From Williamsia faeni (GTDB lineage: Bacteria > Actinomycetota > Actinomycetes > Mycobacteriales > Mycobacteriaceae), in the NCBI GenBank assembly GCA_003202005.1, contig QJJF01000001.1, positions 899,099-963,098 of the forward strand: a stretch of 64,000 bases of DNA, written 5' to 3'. How positions within the stretch are numbered: the first letter of the stretch is position 1; every line of letters begins with the position of its first letter. Below are positions 1 through 7,545 of the stretch, one piece after another. The notes below the pieces were generated by a model that saw only the letters and a program-made list of their open reading frames with translations, did not search any database and was not told the DNA's origin. The translations under genes were made by a program, and so were the position numbers.

Positions 1-1621
1 GGACATGGGCGAGTTGTTCGCCCTGGTGACCGACGGCGACGACAAACTTCCGGTCCCGGTCAGCCGGGTCGAGGGCTTGTCGTGGCTCGATGAGATCAAA
101 CGTCGCGGACGAATGGCACCCCCCAGCCTCGCCGCACCCGAATCCCTCCGCGCCGAACTGCGCCCCTACCAGCACCGCGGCATGGAGTGGCTGCGACATC
201 TGAGCTCATTGCGCATCGGCGCTGTACTTGCCGACGACATGGGGCTGGGCAAGACGATTCAGGTCTTGGCGCTGATTTGTGGTGAGTTGGAGACCACCGA
301 CAGTCAGGCAAGCCCAGGCCGGACCACACTGCTGATCTGCCCGATGTCGGTGGTCGGCAACTGGGAACGTGAGATCGTCCGGTTCGCCCCGCACCTGTCG
401 GTGTTGATCCATCACGGGCCGGGCCGGCTGTCCGGGACACCGTTCACGACTGCGGCGTCAACCTCCGACATCGTCATCACCACGTTTGCCATCGCATCTC
501 GAGACCGAAAGTTGTTGAGCACCAACACCTGGGACCGCCTGGTCGTCGATGAGGCGCAGCACATCAAGAACGTTGCCACCGCACAATCCAAAGCCGTTCG
601 ATCGATGCAGGCCCGCCATCGCATCGCCCTGACCGGCACACCCGTCGAGAACCGGCTGGAGGATCTACGATCGGTGATCGACCTGGTCAACCCCGGACTA
701 TTGGGCACGGCATCGACCTTCAAGTCCCGCTATGCCGAAGCCATTGAACGCGAACGTGATCCACGGGCAGTCCAGCGCTTGAACGCGGTCACCTCCCCGT
801 TCATTCTGCGACGGGTCAAAACAGATCCGACCGTGATCTCCGACCTTCCGGAGAAGGCGGAGCTGACCGTCCGCGCCAACCTCACCATCGAGCAGGCCGG
901 ACTGTATCGCGCGGTCATCGACGATCTGATGGAGGCACTGGGCAAGGGCGAGACCAAAGAGGCCGGAAGTGAGCGTCGCAGAACGGTTTTCGCCGCATTG
1001 ACGCGGCTGAAGCAGATCTGCAACCACCCTGCGCACTACCTCGGCGACGGTTCGCCGATCATGCGGCGCAACGAACATCGTTCCGGGAAGATCGAACTGC
1101 TCGCCGATATCCTCGAGAACATCGTCGCCGACGGTGAGCGAGCCCTGGTGTTCACCCAATTCACCGCCTTCGGGACGATGTTGCAGCCCTGGCTCTCCGA
1201 TCGGATCGGTCAGCAGTTCTCGTTCCTGCACGGCGGCCTCAGTCGCCATGCGCGCGACACCATGGTGGCGGAATTCTCCGACCCCGACGGCCCGGCGATC
1301 ATGCTGGCGTCGTTGAAGGCCGGCGGCACCGGACTGAACCTGACGTCCGCCAATCATGTTGTGCATCTGGATCGTTGGTGGAATCCCGCGGTCGAGAACC
1401 AGGCCACCGACCGCGTCTACCGGATCGGCCAGCAGCGGCGGGTGGAGGTCCGCAAGTTTGTCTGTGTCGGCACACTGGAAGAACGAATCGACCAACTCAT
1501 CGCCGACAAACGTGAGCTGTCCGAACTCACCGTCTCCACCGGAGAGAGCTGGCTCGCGAACACCGCCGACGACGAACTCTACGATCTGATGCGCCTGAGC
1601 GACGAGGCGGTGGGCGAATGA
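1..1621 (+). CDS. SNF2-family DNA helicase/ATPase, 5' truncated by window edge
   Basis: This is the C-terminal part of a SWI2/SNF2 ATPase that moves along double-stranded DNA. Counting from the ATG at position 5, it shows RPYQHRGMEWL (motif Q region), Walker A DDMGLGKT (77-84), a DEAQ box (182-185), TGTPVENRLEDL, CNHP, and in the second RecA lobe GGTGLNL and RIGQ. The reading frame is open at base 1, and family members of this kind run to about 900-1000 residues, so the N-terminus lies upstream and the ATG at 5 is internal. The stop overlaps the start of the SWIM-domain gene by ATGA. This helicase plus SWIM pairing is common in actinobacteria, and the two products probably work together. The biological role is not established. 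Confidence 0.93.
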   Translation, partial: DMGELFALVTDGDDKLPVPVSRVEGLSWLDEIKRRGRMAPPSLAAPESLRAELRPYQHRGMEWLRHLSSLRIGAVLADDMGLGKTIQVLALICGELETTDSQASPGRTTLLICPMSVVGNWEREIVRFAPHLSVLIHHGPGRLSGTPFTTAASTSDIVITTFAIASRDRKLLSTNTWDRLVVDEAQHIKNVATAQSKAVRSMQARHRIALTGTPVENRLEDLRSVIDLVNPGLLGTASTFKSRYAEAIERERDPRAVQRLNAVTSPFILRRVKTDPTVISDLPEKAELTVRANLTIEQAGLYRAVIDDLMEALGKGETKEAGSERRRTVFAALTRLKQICNHPAHYLGDGSPIMRRNEHRSGKIELLADILENIVADGERALVFTQFTAFGTMLQPWLSDRIGQQFSFLHGGLSRHARDTMVAEFSDPDGPAIMLASLKAGGTGLNLTSANHVVHLDRWWNPAVENQATDRVYRIGQQRRVEVRKFVCVGTLEERIDQLIADKRELSELTVSTGESWLANTADDELYDLMRLSDEAVGE

Positions 1622-2364
1622 GCCGAAAACCCAAGCCACCCCAGCGTGGGTATGGACTGACGCCGTGGTCCAAGGCTTTCCTGCTGGCCGTGGAATCAAC
1701 CGCCGAGGCACGGAAGATCACCAAGGCCCGCAGCTACTTTCGCGACCGTGTCGTCATCGACCTGGTCGTGCGGTCCGGGCAGGTGAAAGCCCTGGTTCAG
1801 GGCAGCCAGCTCGATCCGTTCGAGGTGACGATCACCACCGGGCCCGCTGATCCCGCCACGGTCTTATCGCTGCTGCGCCGCCAAGGCAAGACCGATGACC
1901 TGGTGGCTGTCACCCGCGGGCGCCAACCCGAAACCCTCGGATCGCTGGTGATCCCGGCCGAGTCCTCCGACATCCGCGTCGACTGCAATTGCCCGGACGA
2001 CTCCGACCGCTGCATTCACCTGCTCGCCGTCAGCTACGAACTCGCAGCCGCCATCGACAAAGAACCTTCGACGCTGCTCACCATCATGGGCGCCGATCTG
2101 TCACTGCTGCTCGCACATCTGCGCGACGCCGACGCCGACGCGGAGAGCGAGGCCACCGCACCGGCACCACAGATGTCCGAGGTCGACTTCTACGGCGACG
2201 GCCGCCAGATGCCCGCCCTTCCCCATCCACCCCAGCTGGACGTCCTGTCCGAACTCGACACCACCGAACTGTCGGCGGCATTGCGGCGATCGGGGGCCGC
2301 AGCGATGGATGTGGCTCAGGCCGTCGACGAACTCGCCGAGTTGTACGCGCGCATCACCCGCTGA
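1618..2364 (+). CDS. SWIM zinc-finger domain protein, partner of SNF2 helicase
   Basis: 248-residue protein with a SWIM zinc finger near the middle (CNC followed by CIH in DCNCPDDSDRCIH, matching CxCx(n)CxH). SWIM fingers bind DNA or protein partners. The N-terminal half looks like a conserved scaffold (GYGLTPWSKAF). The C-terminal third is acidic and low in complexity, with a patch rich in Asp and Ala. The start ATG overlaps the helicase stop by four bases, which implies translational coupling and a shared complex. No catalytic domain is visible. The family assignment is firm; the exact role, perhaps DNA repair or chromosome handling, is inferred only from the helicase partner. Confidence 0.9.
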   Translation: MSRKPKPPQRGYGLTPWSKAFLLAVESTAEARKITKARSYFRDRVVIDLVVRSGQVKALVQGSQLDPFEVTITTGPADPATVLSLLRRQGKTDDLVAVTRGRQPETLGSLVIPAESSDIRVDCNCPDDSDRCIHLLAVSYELAAAIDKEPSTLLTIMGADLSLLLAHLRDADADAESEATAPAPQMSEVDFYGDGRQMPALPHPPQLDVLSELDTTELSAALRRSGAAAMDVAQAVDELAELYARITR

Positions 2365-2368
2365 TCGG

Positions 2369-3013
2369 CTATCGCCGCCAGAAGAAGTGGTGGGTCACTC
2401 CGCTTGCACTGGGGACCGATTCGATGACGAACCGGTCTTCGAGGTCCTGCGGGGTGTCCCACAGACGCAGGCCTTTCCCGATCGTGATCGGTGAGACCGC
2501 GATGTGCATCGCGTCGATGAGATCGGCGTCGAGGAACTGACGGACGGTGGCGACACCGCCCCCGATGCGGACATCTTTGCCGTCGGCAGCTGCTTTGGCC
2601 TCGGCCAGGGCCTCGGCCGGCGAGGCATCGATGAAGTGAAAAGTGGTGTCGCCGAGTGTGAACGACGGGCGTTCATGATGGGTGAGCACGAATACCGGTG
2701 TGTGGAAGGGCGGGTTGTCACCCCACCAGCCCTGCCATTCCTCGTCCTGCCACGCCCCTCGAATCGGCCCGAACTTGTTGCGGCCCATGATCTCGGCGCC
2801 GATGTTGTAGTCATAGTCGTGCATCAGGTAGTCGTCGAGGCCGCGGCTACCCTCGAGCGCGTTTCCTGGCCAACTGGCGGTGGCAAAGCGCCACGCGTGC
2901 AGGTCAGCCGGATCGACACCCTCTCCGAATGGCTGATCCAACGTCTGGTTCTCACCTGCTCCGACGCCGTCTTGCGACACACCGAAACTCTGTACCCTGG
3001 CCAGCTGCGACAT
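2369..3013 (-). CDS. dihydrofolate reductase family protein (RibD C-terminal type)
   Basis: 214-residue protein of the RibD_C/DHFR-like fold, which binds NADPH and reduces a pterin-like or unknown substrate. Visible family features are the MGRNKFGP turn, the TFHFID strand, the IGGGVATVRQFL nucleotide-binding loop and the late SPITIGKGLRLW segment. Stand-alone members of this family in actinobacteria are mostly uncharacterised and are not true folate enzymes. It is convergent with the SWIM gene (4 bp gap) and lies downstream of the NmrA gene on the same strand with a 69-bp gap, so it may be a separate unit. No signal peptide is present, so it should be cytoplasmic. Confidence 0.85.
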   Translation of the reverse strand: MSQLARVQSFGVSQDGVGAGENQTLDQPFGEGVDPADLHAWRFATASWPGNALEGSRGLDDYLMHDYDYNIGAEIMGRNKFGPIRGAWQDEEWQGWWGDNPPFHTPVFVLTHHERPSFTLGDTTFHFIDASPAEALAEAKAAADGKDVRIGGGVATVRQFLDADLIDAMHIAVSPITIGKGLRLWDTPQDLEDRFVIESVPSASGVTHHFFWRR

Positions 3014-3082
3014 GATCGTCCACCTTCGTCTATGGGAAGCGTTTGCAGTACAGACTGCGGACGCCGAACGAACTCATCGACA

Positions 3083-3952
3083 CTATCCAAGCGCGGGCTT
3101 GATCGCGTCCGCGACGGGCGTAGACGGTCGTCCGATCAGCTTCTGCAGGTCACCGGAATCGGTGTCGAGTTCACCTCGGGCGATGCCCGCATCCGAGGTG
3201 GAGAGCATCGTTGAGAACACCTCGGGCAAGCCGGCGGCGGACAGCACTGCGGCGTACTCGGCCTCGGGAAGATCCTGGTATTCGACGGGCTCTCCCGACG
3301 CGGAGCTGATCACCTGGGCGAACTCCGCGTAGGTGATGCGGTCACTGCCGCCGAGTTCGTAGACCTTCCCACCGTGATCTTCGGTGGTCAGGACAACGGC
3401 CGCAGCCGCCGCGAAGTCGGCGCGCGTCGCGGCCGCGATCCGGCCTTCTCCTGCTGCACCGAAGAGTTTGCCGGACTCGATGGCCTGCGGAATCGCTGCA
3501 AAATAGTTCTCCCAGTACCAACCGTTGCGCAGAAACACCGCCGGGATCGACGATGCGGTCAACCGCAGTTCGGTGGCGAGGTGCTCGGGAGCAACCGAGA
3601 GTCCGCTGGTATCGGCCTTGAGAACGCTCGTGTAGGCGATCAGCTTCACGTCGGCGAGTTCGGCTGCCTCGATCACATTCGTGTGCTGGTCGATCCGCCG
3701 GCCGAGGTCGTTTCCGGAAATCAGCAACAGCTTGTCCACGCCGGCGAGTGCGGCCCGAAGGGCGGCGGGATCGGAGTAGTCGGCGACCCGCACCTGCACC
3801 CCCTGTGCCGCGAGGTCGGCGGCCTTGTCGGGGTCGCGCACCACTGCGACGATCTCGGTCGGTGCCACACCACGCCACAGGAGTTCGGCGATCACGTGGG
3901 CACCCAATTGTCCCGTTGCTCCGGTCACCGCTGTTGTCATGTTCTGCTCCAT
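3083..3952 (-). CDS. NmrA-like NAD(P)-binding quinone oxidoreductase (QorB/YtfG type)
   Basis: 289 residues. The N-terminal Rossmann motif TGATGQLG, the later YTSVLKAD strand and the FLRNGWYWENY segment are typical of the atypical SDR subgroup that includes E. coli YtfG/QorB, an NADPH:quinone reductase. The start used is ATG 3952; ATG 3940 (MTTAVTG) is equally possible. The gene is divergent from an HxlR regulator with a palindrome in between, the same arrangement as ytfG/ytfH and other HxlR-controlled electrophile-response pairs. A role in detoxifying quinones or reactive carbonyls is inferred from that context. Confidence 0.88.
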   Translation of the reverse strand: MEQNMTTAVTGATGQLGAHVIAELLWRGVAPTEIVAVVRDPDKAADLAAQGVQVRVADYSDPAALRAALAGVDKLLLISGNDLGRRIDQHTNVIEAAELADVKLIAYTSVLKADTSGLSVAPEHLATELRLTASSIPAVFLRNGWYWENYFAAIPQAIESGKLFGAAGEGRIAAATRADFAAAAAVVLTTEDHGGKVYELGGSDRITYAEFAQVISSASGEPVEYQDLPEAEYAAVLSAAGLPEVFSTMLSTSDAGIARGELDTDSGDLQKLIGRPSTPVADAIKPALG

Positions 3953-3984
3953 CTCGTTGGCGGATCACCCTTCCCAGACAGTAT

Positions 3985-4005
3985 GCACTAACTATTGGTT
4001 AGTGC
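3985..4005. promoter_or_regulatory. palindromic operator between qorB-like gene and hxlR gene
   Basis: GCACTAAC, a 5-bp spacer, then GTTAGTGC: perfect 8-bp arms in the 100-bp divergent intergenic region. HxlR-family proteins are winged-helix dimers that normally bind such palindromes and control the neighbouring oxidoreductase and themselves. The site is seen directly; its binding protein is inferred. Confidence 0.72.
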
Positions 4006-4052
4006 AATAGGAACGGTAAGCATCGAGGTCAATCCTGGGTTATCGTGAAGGC

Positions 4053-4430
4053 GTGACTGAAATCAGCAACCACTCTCTCGAGGCGGACGTGTTCGCGCGC
4101 GACTGCAGCTCGCGCGGGACCCTGCAGACCGTCACCGGACGCTGGGGCAGCCTGGTGCTGATCGCGCTCGGCGAGAGCAACTACCGATTCAACGCGCTAC
4201 GCCGACGGGTCGATGGCGTCAGCGAAAAGATGCTGTCGCAGACACTCCAAAACCTCGAGCGCGACGGGATGATCATCCGCACCGTCCTCGAGGCGATCCC
4301 GCCCAAGGTCGAGTACAACCTAACGCCGCTCGGACGCAAGGTTGCCGACCAGCTACAAGGCCTGATCGAGCTCGTCGAGACGAACATGCCGGCAGTCCGA
4401 CAAGCGCAAGCAGAGTACGACCAACGCTGA
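4053..4430 (+). CDS. HxlR-family winged-helix transcriptional regulator
   Basis: 125-residue HxlR/DUF24 regulator. It shows the expected Cys near the N-terminus (FARDCSSRG), which in redox-sensing members reacts with electrophiles, then the winged-helix segment with RFNALRRRVDGVSEKMLSQTL and the wing PPKVEYNLTPLG. The start is a GTG. The gene faces the NmrA-type reductase and probably represses both genes through the palindrome at 3985-4005, releasing on thiol modification by quinones or aldehydes. The Cys is the only obvious sensor residue. The family call is secure; the ligand is unknown. Confidence 0.92.
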   Translation: MTEISNHSLEADVFARDCSSRGTLQTVTGRWGSLVLIALGESNYRFNALRRRVDGVSEKMLSQTLQNLERDGMIIRTVLEAIPPKVEYNLTPLGRKVADQLQGLIELVETNMPAVRQAQAEYDQR

Positions 4431-4544
4431 ACGAAATCGATCTGGTAACAATGCGTTGTCAGATGTTGCATACGCGCGCCCACAAGCTGACTTACGGCTA
4501 CTTTTCATCCATCAGCTGTCAGTCGAATGAACGGCAGGTCGGGG

Positions 4545-5501
4545 ATGCAACAGGTACGCGTGATCGGGGCACTGATCGTTGCCCTGATGTTCGGCCTGGT
4601 CACGACGCTGGGCGTGGGACCTGCCGCCGCCGATCCGCTGCCGGTGTCGTACAACTTCTTCGCCGGCATTCCGGGCGAACTCTCGAACCCCGGTGGATCG
4701 CTGCCCGGTAGCAACGACTGGAACTGCAAACCCTCACCCGAACATCCACGGCCCGTCGTCCTGGTCCACGGCACCGGCGGCGGCGCGCAGACAAACTGGG
4801 GCACGTATGTGCCGTTGCTCGTCAACAACGGCTACTGCGTTTACGCGCTCAACTATGGCACCCTGCCGGGCGTGCCGTGGCCGCTCAGCGCGATCGGAGG
4901 ACTGGGCCGCATCGAGAACAGTGCCGGCGAGCTGGCCACCTTTGTCGACCGTGTCTTGACGTCCACCGGCGCCGAGAAGATCGACATCGTCAGCCATTCG
5001 CAGGGCACCCTGATGCCGACGTATTGGATCAAGTACCTCGGCGGAGCCGGCAAGGTCGACAAGTACATTTCACTGGCACCGCTGTGGAACGGCACCAACG
5101 TCGCCGCCGCAAGCGAGTTGGCCGCGTATTCAAAAGCGATGGGACTCAACGAACTTCAGGAACAGGTCGTCGGTTCACTCTGTGGCGCCTGCCTACAGAT
5201 GTCCAAGGGTTCGGACATGATTCGCATGCTCCAGTCCGATGGCATCCTCGACCCCGACATCACCTACACCAACATCATGACCCGGTTCGACGAACTGATC
5301 GTGCCGTACACCAGCGGCAAATTGATTGCCGCCAACTCCACCAACATCGTTGTCCAGGACGGATGTTCACAGGACTTCAGCGAACACGCCGGACTGGCCG
5401 GGTCACGCCGCGCAGCGACCTTTGTCCTCAACGCCCTCGACCCCGCACACCAAAAGCCCGTCGGCTGCTGGTTCGCCGCACCCTTCACCGGCGCCTCCTA
5501 G
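4545..5501 (+). CDS. secreted lipase/esterase (Lipase class 2, alpha/beta hydrolase)
   Basis: About 318 residues. A Sec signal peptide (hydrophobic IGALIVALMFGLVTTLG, then AAADP cleavage region) is followed by an alpha/beta-hydrolase domain. VLVHGTGGG forms the oxyanion region and SHSQG carries the nucleophile Ser. Paired Cys residues late in the domain (CGAC) suggest disulfides, as expected outside the cell. The family hydrolyses triacylglycerol or other esters; the substrate here is unknown. ATG 4545 is preferred because AGG lies about 6 bases upstream; ATG 4527 would add six residues. A tandem-repeat array begins 5 bp after the stop. Confidence 0.88.
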   Translation: MQQVRVIGALIVALMFGLVTTLGVGPAAADPLPVSYNFFAGIPGELSNPGGSLPGSNDWNCKPSPEHPRPVVLVHGTGGGAQTNWGTYVPLLVNNGYCVYALNYGTLPGVPWPLSAIGGLGRIENSAGELATFVDRVLTSTGAEKIDIVSHSQGTLMPTYWIKYLGGAGKVDKYISLAPLWNGTNVAAASELAAYSKAMGLNELQEQVVGSLCGACLQMSKGSDMIRMLQSDGILDPDITYTNIMTRFDELIVPYTSGKLIAANSTNIVVQDGCSQDFSEHAGLAGSRRAATFVLNALDPAHQKPVGCWFAAPFTGAS

Positions 5502-5506
5502 CCCCA

Positions 5507-5604
5507 CCGTCGATCGTGCCGATCGAACCGCCGACCGTGCCCCAATCACCGTCGAGCGTGCCCAACGCGCCGCCGACCGTGCCCAACGGGCCGTCGACCG
5601 TGCC
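5507..5604. repeat. array A: 21-bp tandem repeat, about 4.7 units
   Basis: Five copies start at 5507, 5528, 5549, 5570 and 5591, exactly 21 bp apart. Each begins CCGTCGA or CCGCCGA alternately, continues with a CGTGCC block and ends with seven variable bases. The array starts 5 bp after the lipase stop codon and reads CCGTCGA...CGTGCC in the direction of lipase transcription. Three related arrays occur in the window. Confidence 0.9.
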
Positions 5605-5701
5605 GTAACTGCACCGCTGAACAGGGCTTTCACGTTCTCCGATGAGTTTTTTCGCCGCTCGTGGTCTCTCTTCACAACACCACCAAATCGCGGAGGACAT
5701 C

Positions 5702-6136
5702 ATGAGCAGCAACACCACACATCAAGTTTCCACATCGTCAGACGTTCGATCCATCAGCCGCCGTGCGGAAATCGCCGGTTGGGTCGTCACCGGGCTCGTC
5801 ACGGTCCTTTTGCTCTTCGACGCCATCTCACACCTCGCTTTGCCCGAGAGTGTCAAAGACGCGTCGTACGACCTCGGCCTGACCGACGGAGATATCATCA
5901 CAACCGGCCTTGTCATGCTCGGATGCCTTGCGCTGTATCTGATTCCACGGACCGCTATCCTGGGAGCGGTCCTACTGACCGGATATCTGGGCGGCGCCGT
6001 CACCACACTGATCATTTCAGAAGACGAGTTTGCCGCCGGGGCATGGTTCCCAATCGCAGTCGGCGTAGCCGTATGGGCGGGACTCTGGTTGCGCAACAGC
6101 ACCGTTCGCTCGATCATGCCCCTCACCACCGGGTGA
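5702..6136 (+). CDS. DoxX-like family membrane protein
   Basis: 144 residues with four predicted transmembrane segments: GWVVTGLVTVLLLFDAISHL, ITTGLVMLGCLALYLI, AILGAVLLTGYLGGAVTTLI and FPIAVGVAVWAGLWL. The GYLGGAVTT segment and overall length fit the DoxX-like group (PF13564), often annotated as a small membrane protein linked to redox or quinone chemistry; the function is unknown. ATG 5702 is chosen because GGAGG lies at 5691-5695; the longer frame from 5642 lacks such a site. The gene sits between arrays A and B and is convergent with citA. Confidence 0.85.
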   Translation: MSSNTTHQVSTSSDVRSISRRAEIAGWVVTGLVTVLLLFDAISHLALPESVKDASYDLGLTDGDIITTGLVMLGCLALYLIPRTAILGAVLLTGYLGGAVTTLIISEDEFAAGAWFPIAVGVAVWAGLWLRNSTVRSIMPLTTG

Positions 6137-6200
6137 TCACCGAATAACAACACCCGACTATCGCATCGCCGGCCAACGGTGTTGCGATATCGGCATTTTC

Positions 6201-6320
6201 GGCACGCTCGACGGTGATATAGGCACGCTCGGCGGCGCGTTGGGCACGCTCGACGGCCCGTTGGGCACGCTCGACGGTGATATACGCACGCTCGGCGGCC
6301 CGTTGGGCACGCTCGACGGA
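6201..6320. repeat. array B: 21-bp tandem repeat, six units
   Basis: Copies start at 6201, 6222, 6243, 6264, 6285 and 6306. Each has GGCACGCTCGACGG or GGCACGCTCGGCGG plus seven variable bases. On this strand the array is the reverse complement of array A, so it reads CCGTCGAGCGTGCC in the direction of citA transcription. Its last unit abuts the citA stop codon (6321-6323). Confidence 0.9.
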
Positions 6321-7445
6321 TCAGGCGACGGGCGGGCCGACGTAGCGGGCTATCGGCCTGATGATCTTCCGATCTTCGGCCTGTTCAAGGATATTCGCAC
6401 ACCAGCCGACGACCCTGCTGACGGCGAATGTCGGGGTGAACATCTGCCGTGGGACACCGCAGCGGTCCATGACCACGCCGGCATAGAACTCCACATTGGC
6501 GTAGAGGTTCCGGTCGGGGTAGGCCTCCGCCAAGACCGCAACCACCTCCTTCTCCACCTGTACCGCGAAGTCGACGAGTGGTCCACCGAGAGACAATGCG
6601 ATGTCGCGCAACATTTCTGACCGGGGATCCGAGGTCCGATAGACAGCATGCCCGAAACCCATGATGCGACTGCGTTGCGCGAGTTGCGCTCGGGCCCAGT
6701 CTGTTGCGTTGCCCATCTCGCGGATTTCGTCCAGCGCATCGAGGGCGCGGTCCGGAGCCCCACCGTGCAGTGGCCCGGAGAAGGCACCGATGGCACCACA
6801 CACCGCCGAGACGACATCAGCTCCGGTGGATGCGATCACCCGTCCGGTGAAGGTCGACGCATTGAAGCCGTGGTCGATGGTGGCGATCATGTACTGCTCC
6901 ACCGCCCGGGCCGACTCCGGCGTCGGCTCGACCCCCGTCAGGCTGTACAACCAATTCTCTGCCACCGAGAGATCGTCACGCGGATCCACCGGGTCCTCAC
7001 CAGCTCGTATTCGGTACAACGCCGACAGAATCGTGGGCGTCACCGCCGCCACCACCAGCGAATCCGCGATGCGTTGTTCCGGGCCGCTGTCCCACATCGG
7101 CGCAATCTGATGTGTTGCCGCGAACGCCGACAGCACGGTCCGTAGGCCTGCCAGCATTTGTCGCTCGGTACCGGCCAGTGCCACGGTTCGCAGCAGTGAT
7201 CCCAGTTCGTCCGGAATCTTTCGCAGCGATCGGGTGAGCGTCACGAAGTCTGCGAGTTCCGACGAATCAGGAAGTTTACCGTGGACAAAGAGGTACCAGA
7301 CCTCCTCGAACGACATCGTACGAGCGAGTTCGATCGCCGAATACTGCCGGTACTGGTAGAAACCCTCGTCACCCCGGACGTCACCGACCCGGGTATCGGT
7401 CACAACGACGTTACTCAATCCTGGTGGCGCAACAATGACAGACAT
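6321..7445 (-). CDS. citA: citrate synthase 2 (CitA-type)
   Basis: 374 residues, matching the usual CitA length. Citrate synthase condenses oxaloacetate with acetyl-CoA. The catalytic residues line up as His227 (GPLHGGAP), His266 (MGFGHAVY) and Glu319 (NVEFYAG). Many citrate synthases have Asp at the third position; Glu is what mycobacterial CitA proteins carry, so this is a branch feature and not a defect. The start is set at ATG 7445 (MSVIVAPPG); a longer open frame upstream would run through the shared promoter. The gene is divergent from an HTH-citrate synthase fusion gene, which probably regulates it. The 3' end touches repeat array B. Confidence 0.9.
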   Translation of the reverse strand: MSVIVAPPGLSNVVVTDTRVGDVRGDEGFYQYRQYSAIELARTMSFEEVWYLFVHGKLPDSSELADFVTLTRSLRKIPDELGSLLRTVALAGTERQMLAGLRTVLSAFAATHQIAPMWDSGPEQRIADSLVVAAVTPTILSALYRIRAGEDPVDPRDDLSVAENWLYSLTGVEPTPESARAVEQYMIATIDHGFNASTFTGRVIASTGADVVSAVCGAIGAFSGPLHGGAPDRALDALDEIREMGNATDWARAQLAQRSRIMGFGHAVYRTSDPRSEMLRDIALSLGGPLVDFAVQVEKEVVAVLAEAYPDRNLYANVEFYAGVVMDRCGVPRQMFTPTFAVSRVVGWCANILEQAEDRKIIRPIARYVGPPVA

Positions 7446-7495
7446 CGATGTCTCCGATCTTCTATTGTGTTCTTCTGGTACAGCTACATTCGGCG

Positions 7496-7531
7496 CAACA
7501 TTGATCGGTGTCAATGTTGATCGAATCAACA
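7496..7531. promoter_or_regulatory. overlapping palindromes in citA / HTH-citrate synthase promoter region
   Basis: CAACATTGA (7496-7504) is a perfect inverted repeat of TCAATGTTG (7511-7519). TGTTGAT (7515-7521) is in turn a perfect inverted repeat of ATCAACA (7525-7531). Three half-sites of the same ATCAACA-like element therefore lie in the 100-bp divergent region. The most likely binder is the HTH protein encoded to the right. The site is seen directly; the binding is inferred. Confidence 0.68.
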
Positions 7532-7545
7532 TGGAGGTGCCTGAG

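Noticed and set aside
698-1711. A 337-codon open frame opposite the SNF2 helicase
   Set aside because: Antisense to conserved helicase motifs; no domain.
7435-7545. An earlier start for the HTH-citrate synthase gene at 7435
   Set aside because: It would overlap the citA start and the palindromes; ATG 7546 has a good GGAGGTG site.
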